DNA of 36,939 bases from a virus: positions 1-36,939 of IMG/VR virus record IMGVR_UViG_3300033995_000630; one strand, 5' to 3'. The position numbers and the translations under genes were made by a program. The notes under the pieces were generated by a model. That model was not told the origin of the DNA. It was given only the letters and a program-made list of their open reading frames with translations, and ran no database searches. This document shows, piece by piece, positions 7,078 through 12,772 of the stretch. The stretch's first letter is position 1, and every line of letters begins with the position of its first letter.

Positions 7078-7472
7078 CCGATTCGCACGGTTGTCCGTGC
7101 CTCCGTGCCGTACGACTTCTCGATCACCAGGCGAGCCACGCATGTGTCATCGCCGATCACGTCTTGCAATGCGTCCAGGCACGCCTTGGCGATGTTGTCC
7201 ACGTCGGGCCTGGGCAGTTTCGGTGCGTCTGGTTTGACGCCGCTCTTCCGCACGTGCGACTTCGGACGCACGAAGACTGCGTCGATCACGACGTTGAGCG
7301 GCTCTCCGGTGTCGCTGAGCCCAGCCGCTCGAGCAGCTGCTGCCAGCGATTGCCGGTAGGCATGCACCGGATGCTTCGCGGGCACATACGCCCGTGCGAA
7401 CCCGCCCCGAGTCGAGACGCGTGGCCTCGGCTGCGGGACGGGCTCGCCAGGTACTGAGAACGTGATGCTCAC
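7074..7472 (-). CDS. rusA: RusA-family Holliday junction resolvase
   Basis: A 132-aa protein. It begins SITFSVPGEPVPQPRPRV, the RusA N-terminal strand plus the conserved PRPR. The metal-binding acidic residues D90, D92 and D100 lie in PRPDVDNIAKACLDAL, as in RusA. The enzyme would cut four-way junctions and clear branched DNA before packaging. I use the GTG at 7472, which makes a GTGA overlap with the upstream stop and matches the usual N-terminus; the extra eight codons are not needed. Confidence 0.9.
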   Translation of the reverse strand: MSITFSVPGEPVPQPRPRVSTRGGFARAYVPAKHPVHAYRQSLAAAARAAGLSDTGEPLNVVIDAVFVRPKSHVRKSGVKPDAPKLPRPDVDNIAKACLDALQDVIGDDTCVARLVIEKSYGTEARTTVRIG

Positions 7473-7747
7473 CGGTAGCGAATCACGGCGAACCACTGGC
7501 GGCGGGCCGGCGAGTAGGCGACGCCTTCCTCGACGATCACACGCTTGCCGAAGAAACAGCAGTTCCTCCGAGCGGCCTCGGGCGTCGAGCCGCAGCCGAT
7601 CCCTTCGTACTGGCCGCAGCTCGAATGCACGAGCACGCCGCGACGGGCGATCACTGTGGCGTGATCCTGAGCCGTCACGATGACAGTCGGGGCGGCTTCA
7701 ACCGTGAAGCACACCAGGGCCACAAGGCAAGCGAGAAGCAAACGCAT
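7469..7747 (-). CDS. small secreted cysteine-containing protein
   Basis: A 92-aa protein with a clear signal peptide (MRLLLACLVALVCFTVEA, then APT). The mature part holds four cysteines in the order SSC..GIGC..NCC and would form disulfides outside the cytoplasm. GGAGG stands eight bases ahead of the ATG at 7747. I recognise no family. An exported phage protein next to surface-glycan genes suggests superinfection exclusion or host-surface change, but that is speculative. Confidence 0.65.
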   Translation of the reverse strand: MRLLLACLVALVCFTVEAAPTVIVTAQDHATVIARRGVLVHSSCGQYEGIGCGSTPEAARRNCCFFGKRVIVEEGVAYSPARRQWFAVIRYR

Positions 7748-7891
7748 GAGACATCCTCCGTGAGCGCCCGGTGTCCGCCGGGTCAAACGGAAGATGGCAT
7801 GCGTGTCAAACGTTCACGCTTGCGAGCAACTGTCGCTTTCCGTCAGTTTCTGTCCACTCGCCGCTTCGCCGTCTTTCGCGGCGACTTCCTC

Positions 7892-7931
7892 GCCTAGCGG
7901 CCGTGAAACCCATTTCCGCGCCGTGTTAGGC
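7892..7931. repeat. attC-like imperfect palindrome, copy 1
   Basis: On the plus strand this 40-base element begins GCCTAGC and ends GTTAGGC, a match to the integron R box (GTTRRRY). The inner arms pair as GGC-CG-GAAA with TTTC-CG-GCC, leaving one unpaired base in each arm around the loop TGGG. It lies after the stop of the DUF551 gene. A plain hairpin terminator is an alternative, but no T-run follows. Confidence 0.5.
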
Positions 7932-7963
7932 GGCGAAGATGCCGGCGAATACTTGTTCTGTGG

Positions 7964-8239
7964 CTACTTGCTGCCATGCTCTGCGGGCGGCTCTGGCATC
8001 GGCATCCAATACTGCGGGCCGTCCACAGCGTTGTTCTCTCGGCAGACCTTGTAGGTGCCGACGCTGGTGTTGGGATACCACCAGCCTTCGCCCGCAGGGT
8101 CAATGGCTCCGAGTTCGATGTCAAAGCCGTCTTCCCACCAAGCGTTTCGCACAATCCACACGCCTGCTGACCACCAGGCGACAAGGATATCGGTGCCGTC
8201 CTTTGGTGCGGTTTCGATTGGTTGCCAGTTGTTGTCCAT
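7964..8239 (-). CDS. DUF551 protein
   Basis: A 91-aa protein. It starts MDNNWQPIETAPKDGTDILV and ends near YWMPMPEPP, the two halves of the DUF551 signature (WxPIETAPKDGT... W.P.P.PP) common in phages and of unknown function. The start ATG at 8239 has AAGGG five bases ahead, and the 50 codons further upstream are shadow. The gene has an attC-like hairpin on each side, so it looks like a one-gene cassette. It is Trp-rich, which is typical of the family. Confidence 0.82.
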   Translation of the reverse strand: MDNNWQPIETAPKDGTDILVAWWSAGVWIVRNAWWEDGFDIELGAIDPAGEGWWYPNTSVGTYKVCRENNAVDGPQYWMPMPEPPAEHGSK

Positions 8240-8257
8240 GTTTCCCTTTCTACGCTC

Positions 8258-8313
8258 ACAGAACCAGCGGATGAAGCGGACGGCGCAGCCGCCGCTTATC
8301 CTGCGTGTTATGC
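8258..8313. repeat. attC-like imperfect palindrome, copy 2
   Basis: The plus strand folds as GGAT(G)AAGCGG(A)CGGC, loop GCA, GCCG-CCGCTT-ATCC: 14 pairs (8269-8301) with two bases bulged from one arm, as in integron attC sites. It is flanked by CAGAAC (8259-8264) and GTTATGC (8307-8313). On the minus strand the stop TAA of the upstream gene lies inside GCATAAC, the usual position of a cassette stop in the R box. It aligns with copy 3, with matching changes in both arms. Confidence 0.55.
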
Positions 8314-8700
8314 CTGCAAGTCTCGCCGCGTCATTCCGTCGTAGAAGTTCCACATCGCGTGAGCAAACAGCGCGGGCGGCATCCACCATTTTTCCGTGAG
8401 CATGGTAAGCGTAAACACAAGCACCGCCGTCACAGCAACGTCGATCAGCCGTCTCTTTGCTAGATCGCTCACAGCATTTCCTCTGCCTTCATGGCTATCG
8501 GCAGAACCACGCGATGCAGCGGACGGTGCCGCTGATCGCTGGCTGTCTCGCTCAGTGGCCGGCCCCGCCTCGCCTGCATCAGCGACGGCGTCATCAGGAA
8601 TCACCCAGCCAAATCGCGTATCCAGCCACACGCCGTCGCGCGTGAATCCGTAGCACAGCGGCCCCTCCTGGTCATGAGTCGCTGTCGTTGGATCACTCAT
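8308..8700 (-). CDS. possible fusion of two small cassette genes; C-terminal membrane span
   Basis: A 130-aa open frame. Residues 1-45 are soluble (MSDPTTATHDQEGP...). Residues 50-75 are translated straight through the attC-like hairpin at 8501-8545 and read as low-complexity Ser/Ala/Arg. The rest is a membrane protein with one span (about 87-105) and a Trp-rich tail. A second start, GTG at 8476, has AGAGG about seven bases upstream and would make the 55-aa membrane protein alone. The long frame overlaps the preceding gene by 8 bases. I think the original stop of the first gene, inside the repeat, has been lost. Function unknown. Confidence 0.55.
   Translation of the reverse strand: MSDPTTATHDQEGPLCYGFTRDGVWLDTRFGWVIPDDAVADAGEAGPATERDSQRSAAPSAASRGSADSHEGRGNAVSDLAKRRLIDVAVTAVLVFTLTMLTEKWWMPPALFAHAMWNFYDGMTRRDLQA
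8501..8545. repeat. attC-like imperfect palindrome, copy 3, inside an open frame
   Basis: The plus strand folds as GCGAT(G)CAGCGG, loop ACGGTG, CCGCTG-ATCGC (8511-8539), 11 pairs with one bulged G at the same place as in copy 2. The first 25 bases after CAGAAC-start alignment match copy 2 at 21 positions. Two of the differences are compensated on the opposite arm (A-T to C-G and G-C to C-G), which supports a conserved structure. The right-hand R box is degraded. Confidence 0.5.
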
Positions 8701-8920
8701 GCGATGCCCCTGATCCCGCGTGTCGGTGCAGCAGTCCCCGCAGCGTGTCGGCCCTTTCATGCGCAGTCGCCGCCTCGTCGTCGGCAACGCACGCCGCGAT
8801 TGCCTCTCGCTCCGCGTCGGTGAGCCGCAGGCGATCCACCTCCGCGTGCGCCGCCTGGAGTCGCAGCCGCGATATCTCGGCGTCACCACGCAGATCCTCG
8901 CGAATGATCTGGTCGCTCAT
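8693..8920 (-). CDS. small helical protein with LTDAEREAIA module
   Basis: A 75-aa, highly charged, helical protein (probable coiled coil over residues 8-40). Its C-terminal half, RLTDAEREAIAACV ... ADTLRGLL, resembles the tail of the next gene upstream (LTAEERGAIAYYV ... DATLRSLL), so the two probably share a module. It starts with an ATGA overlap and ends overlapping the next frame by 8 bases. Such tails recur in small planctomycete proteins as I remember them. Function unknown. Confidence 0.6.
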   Translation of the reverse strand: MSDQIIREDLRGDAEISRLRLQAAHAEVDRLRLTDAEREAIAACVADDEAATAHERADTLRGLLHRHAGSGASHE

Positions 8921-9219
8921 TTCGTTCGCTCCAGCAGTGAGCGGAGCGTGGCGTCCACCCTATCCGGCCCTCCAGTTCCGACATAGTAGGCAATCGCCCC
9001 CCGCTCCTCTGCCGTCAGCGCGAACGGCGTCAGCGAGCAGTGCAGCGTTGTGCGGCCAACAACGTGGGGGCAAGTCTGCGGGGTGCGGTAGAGCGGGATG
9101 ACTTCCGCCATGCCGACAACCGCACCCTCAGCGTCTTGGCGGCTGTATGCCAGCCACATCGGCTGACCGTTCTTGGCGACCGCCGCCCACGCCACTGGAT
9201 CCTGTTTCGCATCGTTCAC
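8917..9219 (-). CDS. small protein sharing the LTxAERxAIA tail
   Basis: A 100-aa protein. The N-terminal half (DPVAWAAVAKNGQPMWLAYSR ... VIPLYRTP) is the motif of small phage proteins that end in PLYRTP or PLYTHP and are often tandem with DUF551-type genes. The C-terminal half carries the same helical module as the gene downstream. I use the GTG at 9219, which forms a GTGA overlap with the upstream stop and has AGAGG ahead; the longer frame is shadow. The function is unknown. Confidence 0.65.
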   Translation of the reverse strand: MNDAKQDPVAWAAVAKNGQPMWLAYSRQDAEGAVVGMAEVIPLYRTPQTCPHVVGRTTLHCSLTPFALTAEERGAIAYYVGTGGPDRVDATLRSLLERTK

Positions 9220-9524
9220 GCCACACCTCTCGGTTGGAATATGCCTCGCCGCCACTTGGACACCTTGCTCTGCGTGTTCGTCACGTCTTCCCGCATCCGC
9301 TCTTGAATGTGCCGTTCCTTTAGCACAGCCTTGAGCCGCTCGATCTCTTCTGGCGACGGGTCTGCGAACTTGTTCTTTTGCGGTCTCTGTCGCTTTGGCA
9401 ATTTGTACTTCTGCGCCCAATGGCAGACGGTGCTGGCAGAGACCCCGAAGCGTTTGCCAATCGCCTCGGCAGTCTCGCCAGCAGTCCACATCTGGTGCAA
9501 TATGACTGCACGCTTGTTTTCCAT
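9216..9524 (-). CDS. HTH DNA-binding protein (GcrA/transposase-type HTH)
   Basis: A 102-aa protein. Residues about 8-40 (LHQMWTAGETAEAIGKRFG, then VSASTVCHWAQKY) fit the trihelical HTH seen in GcrA and in transposase N-termini, where a W-x-x-G-x-x-x-x-x-I pattern precedes the recognition helix. A basic linker and a charged helix follow. The ATG at 9524 has GGAG five bases ahead and is preferred to the GTG at 9530. It lies directly after the beta-clamp gene, 2 bases beyond its stop, and may regulate this operon. Confidence 0.65.
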   Translation of the reverse strand: MENKRAVILHQMWTAGETAEAIGKRFGVSASTVCHWAQKYKLPKRQRPQKNKFADPSPEEIERLKAVLKERHIQERMREDVTNTQSKVSKWRRGIFQPRGVA

Positions 9525-9526
9525 CG

Positions 9527-10633
9527 TCACTCCGTTGCCAGGGGCATGATGACGCCCACGAACGTGTCCGTGCGGAGCACCACCGCCGACTGCGAGTCGG
9601 TGGCCTGGACGCTCACCGTGGGCTCGCCGTCAGCCGGAAGGCCCGAGAGCCACTCGCGGACGAACACCGGATCGAGCTTCACGCTGCACGCCTTGCCGGC
9701 CTCCACGATCTCGCACGTCACGCTCGACTCGCCGGCCTCGGCCGACTGCCCATGCAGGTGGATGCCCTCAGCCGTGAACGTGTACTGCACGCCCTTCGAC
9801 TGCTCGCTCGTCACGATGGCTGCCGCCCTGGTCGCCGACAGCAGCTCCGTAGCCAGCACCGTGGTCGGCTCGCCGCCGTCCGCCGGGATCACGTCGCGCC
9901 ACCGGGGAAACCGCCCCTCGGTCAGCCGTGCCGTGACGGTCGTGCCACCGATGGTGGCCAGCAGCTCGTTCGCCGTGGCCTCCAGCTGCACCGAGTCCTC
10001 GCCGGCCGCCACCGCGACGCGGGCCAGGATCTGCATAACCCGGCTCGGCACGAGAGTCGTGGTGTCATCCACCGCCAGGTCGTGTTCCATCTCGCACGAG
10101 CACAGCCGGCGGCCGTCCGTGGCCACGAAGTTGACCACGCCGTCCTTCACGTCCACGAGCACCGCCCCGAGGGCGTAGCGGCTCGACTCCTGGTCGGCGG
10201 CGAACACAACGCCACGCACCGCCCGAGCAAACTGGTCAGCCGGGAGCCGCGTCACGGGCCGGGCGTCCTTCGGCTCCCAGATCGGGTACTCAGCCGCGTC
10301 CTCGACGGGCAGCGTCCACGTCCCGTGGCCACACCGCACCACGCACGACGTGCCCTTGGTCTCCAGCGTCACGTCCTCGCCACCGGCGGCGTTCAGGATC
10401 GCCATGAGCCGTCCGTGCGGTAGCAGCATCGCATCGCCGTGGTAGTCGATAGCGGCGTCGATCCGCACCTCGAGATCCGTGCCGGTCACGAGCCCGTCAC
10501 CCAGACGCACGTTCGTCAGCACCGGCTTTGGTGCCCTTGTTAGCACAGCCGGGCTTACAGCCGCGAGCGCACTCTTCAGCTCGGCGGCGCTCAATGTGAT
10601 GCCACCACGCTTCCGTTCCTTCGTTGCGACCAT
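9527..10633 (-). CDS. dnaN: DNA polymerase III beta subunit (sliding clamp)
   Basis: A 368-aa protein, full length for a bacterial clamp (about 366-378). It shows the three-domain pattern: LSAAELKSALAAVSPAV and VTGTDLEVRI in domain 1, FVATDGRRLCSCE at about residues 188-200 ending domain 2, and the C-terminal DPVFVREWLSGLP with a final hydrophobic stretch VGVIMPLA. It would encircle DNA and tether a polymerase; no polymerase is encoded here, so the partner must be the host enzyme. The ATG at 10633 has AAAGGA about eight bases ahead. Phage-coded clamps of bacterial type are uncommon in genomes this small. Confidence 0.9.
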   Translation of the reverse strand: MVATKERKRGGITLSAAELKSALAAVSPAVLTRAPKPVLTNVRLGDGLVTGTDLEVRIDAAIDYHGDAMLLPHGRLMAILNAAGGEDVTLETKGTSCVVRCGHGTWTLPVEDAAEYPIWEPKDARPVTRLPADQFARAVRGVVFAADQESSRYALGAVLVDVKDGVVNFVATDGRRLCSCEMEHDLAVDDTTTLVPSRVMQILARVAVAAGEDSVQLEATANELLATIGGTTVTARLTEGRFPRWRDVIPADGGEPTTVLATELLSATRAAAIVTSEQSKGVQYTFTAEGIHLHGQSAEAGESSVTCEIVEAGKACSVKLDPVFVREWLSGLPADGEPTVSVQATDSQSAVVLRTDTFVGVIMPLATE

Positions 10634-10742
10634 GTGAAGTCCTTTTCTTCGAGAGAGACAAACCAACCAAAACGCCAAGCACGAACGTGCAGGCGAGACT
10701 GATATGACCGATGCTGATGAGGGCGAATTGCTCAAGCGTCAT
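10497..10742 (-). CDS. small membrane protein overlapping the clamp gene
   Basis: An 81-aa open frame starting in an ATGA overlap with the gene upstream. Residues 5-28 form a strong membrane span (FALISIGHISLACTFVLGVL), followed by a basic anchor (SKKRTSHGR). Its last 45 codons overlap dnaN in another frame, which is a long overlap and makes the C-terminus doubtful. The coupling and the clean span argue that at least the N-terminal part is real. Function unknown. Confidence 0.45.
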   Translation of the reverse strand: MTLEQFALISIGHISLACTFVLGVLVGLSLSKKRTSHGRNEGTEAWWHHIERRRAEECARGCKPGCANKGTKAGADERASG

Positions 10743-11014
10743 AGCGACATCCCCGGGTCTTCGTTACCCAACAGCGGGAACCGCATCGACGCTAGTTCTG
10801 CCTCGACAACCTCAAGAATCTTTGCCGTGCGAACCGAACGGTTCATCAACTGCCGAATCGTGTGGCGCTGCCTCTCGATCACGTCTAACTGCTCCGTGAT
10901 CGTGTCGTGGGCCTGCTCGAGCAGGATTCTCGACTCGTCGTCAATCTCGTCACGCCACGCCGAGGCAAGGCAGACATCCGCGACGGCTTGCGGGGAAGGC
11001 TTGCGGCGGCTCAT
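10739..11014 (-). CDS. small coiled-coil protein
   Basis: A 91-aa protein of unknown family. Residues 20-75 form a charged heptad-like helix (RILLEQAHDTITEQLDVIER). It has ATGA overlaps at both ends, with the LexA-domain gene upstream and the small membrane protein downstream, so it belongs to the same translationally coupled run. There is no catalytic or metal-binding motif. It may be a replication or regulatory accessory protein, but nothing proves this. Confidence 0.62.
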   Translation of the reverse strand: MSRRKPSPQAVADVCLASAWRDEIDDESRILLEQAHDTITEQLDVIERQRHTIRQLMNRSVRTAKILEVVEAELASMRFPLLGNEDPGMSL

Positions 11015-11232
11015 GACACCACCTCGATTCCACGCGTCTGGCCGGCGCGACGGCGGATGAGACCCTTACGCTCCAGGGCCAGGATGTGGCACATCGCACC
11101 GTTGGGCGAGCGGAACCCAAAGTGTTCCATGATCTCGCGGACGGTCGGGCCGCAGAGCGCCGTGCGTTCGCGGACGAAGTCGAGGATCTCGCGCTGGCGG
11201 TCGGTGGCGGGTGGCTGAATCGTCTCGCTCAT
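11011..11232 (-). CDS. LexA-type DNA-binding domain without protease domain
   Basis: A 73-aa protein that matches only the winged-helix N-terminal domain of LexA: TDRQREILDFVRERT, GPTVREIMEHFG, SPNGAMCHILALERKGLI, and a final basic wing RRRAGQTRGIEV. LexA is about 200 aa; the self-cleaving Ser/Lys domain is absent, so this protein could bind SOS-type operators but could not be removed by RecA-driven cleavage. The ATG at 11232 has GGAGGAGG ahead and overlaps the replication gene by ATGA. Phage use of a stand-alone domain to hold down or mimic SOS control is an inference. Confidence 0.82.
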   Translation of the reverse strand: MSETIQPPATDRQREILDFVRERTALCGPTVREIMEHFGFRSPNGAMCHILALERKGLIRRRAGQTRGIEVVS

Positions 11233-12098
11233 AGATCCTCCTCCTTGAGTTTCATTCCGGCCGCAAGCGCGGCGACTTCCTTGGGGCTGCGGTACGGTGC
11301 GGGGCGGTACTCGTCCCGCCATGCCTTCGGTGGCGGCTTCTCATCCGGTCGCCTGCCTGGCTCGCGGTGCGTCCCGCCACGGTCCTGCGAGCGAGTCAGC
11401 CAGGACACAAGGAAACGTCGCCAGTTGCTCTTATGGGCCTTGGTTGGGTTCGCCCTGAGCCAAGACGTGGCTTTGGCGAGTTCTGCCGCCAGATCGCACG
11501 CTGGGTACGCCAGACGCCATTCCTGCCGGTCGGCGTCCGTGATGCCCGTCCACCCTGCGTCAGCAGTCCACGAGACGGCATCGTGGGGCTGCGAGCGTTT
11601 CCGCCGCTTCGGCGGATCGCTCGTAGCTACCGGCGCAGCCGGTTGTATTTCTTCTCTTGTTCTGTCCTGTTCTGTTATGTCCTGTGGTAGACGCGCTTGT
11701 AGACGCACCTGCGCCTCGCACGCGTCTACACCAGCGTCTACAGGTGCGCCTCCGGTGCGCCTCCACTTGTCCTGACGCCTGTTTTTCAGGGCTCGCCGCT
11801 TGGCGGCACCGCCAAAACGCTCCTCCCATTTGGGAATCTGGGCAGTTTCGCCGTCAAAGATGATCCAGCCGACAGCGGCAACCGCCTCCCAGAACGCGGC
11901 TTCGCCACCGCAGATCCGGCCAAGTCGGGCAGGCGTCGAGCGGAACCGGCCGTCTGCCGTGTTGAGTTGCACCCAACCCCAGAGCTTGAGCAGCCGGAAG
12001 ACGATCACCTCCACCGGCTCGCCGGTAAGGTCAACGAGCTCCTGCACCTCGGGCTTGGTGTCGAGAGACACATCTACGGGGAACCATTCAGCGGCCAT
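11229..12098 (-). CDS. DnaD-like replication initiation protein
   Basis: A 289-aa protein. The N-terminus (MAAEWFPVDVSLDTKPEVQE, then a helical domain to about residue 110) looks like the winged-helix domain of phage replisome organisers. A Lys/Arg/Pro-rich linker follows. The C-terminal block (DRQEWRLAYPACDLAAELAK ... NWRRFLVSWLTR) is the pattern I associate with phage DnaD/O-type proteins. It would recognise the phage origin and load the host helicase; no helicase or loader is otherwise encoded. Its first 11 bases overlap the gene upstream, in a junction copied exactly at 12307-12322. Confidence 0.65.
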   Translation of the reverse strand: MAAEWFPVDVSLDTKPEVQELVDLTGEPVEVIVFRLLKLWGWVQLNTADGRFRSTPARLGRICGGEAAFWEAVAAVGWIIFDGETAQIPKWEERFGGAAKRRALKNRRQDKWRRTGGAPVDAGVDACEAQVRLQARLPQDITEQDRTREEIQPAAPVATSDPPKRRKRSQPHDAVSWTADAGWTGITDADRQEWRLAYPACDLAAELAKATSWLRANPTKAHKSNWRRFLVSWLTRSQDRGGTHREPGRRPDEKPPPKAWRDEYRPAPYRSPKEVAALAAGMKLKEEDL

Positions 12099-12322
12099 TT
12101 ACGCATCTCCAGACCACAACTTTTCGCTCTCGGCCTTTTGCCCACTGTCCTGACTCGCAGTGATGCGGAAGGAACTGCGGGACAGTCCACGACGCGCCGT
12201 CCTCAATCATCTTTCCCTGCCTTGCGCTTCGCTCTTCATCACTCCATGAACGCTGAAACTGCTGGCACATTTCAGCGATGAACTCACTCGGTGGATCGCG
12301 GCCAATCCATTCAGCGGCCATT
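12084..12322. repeat. 16-bp direct repeats flanking one small gene
   Basis: CCATTCAGCGGCCATT is present at 12084-12099 and 12307-12322. Each copy spans a gene junction: on the minus strand it encodes the NGR-stop end of one gene and, in another frame, the MAAEW start of the next. The 77-aa gene at 12088-12321 is thus a module bounded by identical junctions, which would allow its gain or loss by recombination without damage to its neighbours. Confidence 0.7.
12088..12321 (-). CDS. hypothetical 77-aa protein in a repeat-bounded module
   Basis: A protein of unknown family, rich in Trp, Gln and charged residues, with the pattern PSEFIAEMCQQFQRSWSDEE. It begins MAAEW and ends CVNGR; the gene after it also begins MAAEW and the gene before it also ends NGR, because both junctions carry the same 16-bp sequence. 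The start overlaps the upstream stop by 11 bases. There is no signal peptide and no metal motif. It may be a dispensable module inserted between two older genes. Confidence 0.6.
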   Translation of the reverse strand: MAAEWIGRDPPSEFIAEMCQQFQRSWSDEERSARQGKMIEDGASWTVPQFLPHHCESGQWAKGRERKVVVWRCVNGR

Positions 12323-12772
12323 GCTGTTCTCCGTCATCGAAGCGTGGTGCCGATCTAGCCACGCCACAACTTGGTGCGGGCGAGAAACCCACTCAGTAAC
12401 AAGGGTCTGCCACTGTGACTTTTCCAAGAGCAGTTGCTTAGTTCCAAGACACCAACGAACGGCTACCGCCTCGATGTCGTGAAACGTGTCAATGTCCCTG
12501 TCTGCCGGCACGGAATGGCGGGCAAGGCAGACGATGTGATTGCCTGGCACCTTCGCTAGAGAGTCGTAAAGAATCCGCTGGCCCGTCTTTAGGCTCTGCC
12601 AATCGCACCCGCCCCTCGTGAGCTCGGCCCAAAGAAAGCAGCCGTAGGACTCAACCACCATGTCGATGTCGCTTGGCGTAACTCCGCGCGCTAAACGCCA
12701 GCCTGAATGGTCCAGCATCTTTCCTTGGGCATACCGCTGACGGCAGATAATCGCCCCGCCAGACTGGCTCAT
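12311..12772 (-). CDS. PD-(D/E)XK nuclease-like protein, catalytic motif degenerate
   Basis: A 153-aa protein. The block RGVTPSDIDMVVESYGCFLW followed by AELTRGG resembles phage proteins of the PD-(D/E)XK type, where the order is TPSDID, strand, E-x-K, then a Gln-rich helix (here SLKTGQRILYDSL) and a strand with hydrophobic residues (NHIVCLARHS). Here the expected Lys of E-x-K is a Thr (AELT), so it may not cut DNA. The ATG at 12772 overlaps the ParB-Dam stop by ATGA, and the first 62 codons of the longer frame are shadow. Family assignment is tentative. Confidence 0.5.
   Translation of the reverse strand: MSQSGGAIICRQRYAQGKMLDHSGWRLARGVTPSDIDMVVESYGCFLWAELTRGGCDWQSLKTGQRILYDSLAKVPGNHIVCLARHSVPADRDIDTFHDIEAVAVRWCLGTKQLLLEKSQWQTLVTEWVSRPHQVVAWLDRHHASMTENSNGR

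Noticed and set aside
8457-8645. Plus-strand frame reading NHAMQRT through the repeat
   Set aside because: It is a translation of the attC-like repeat and flanks, opposite a minus-strand frame, with no start signal.
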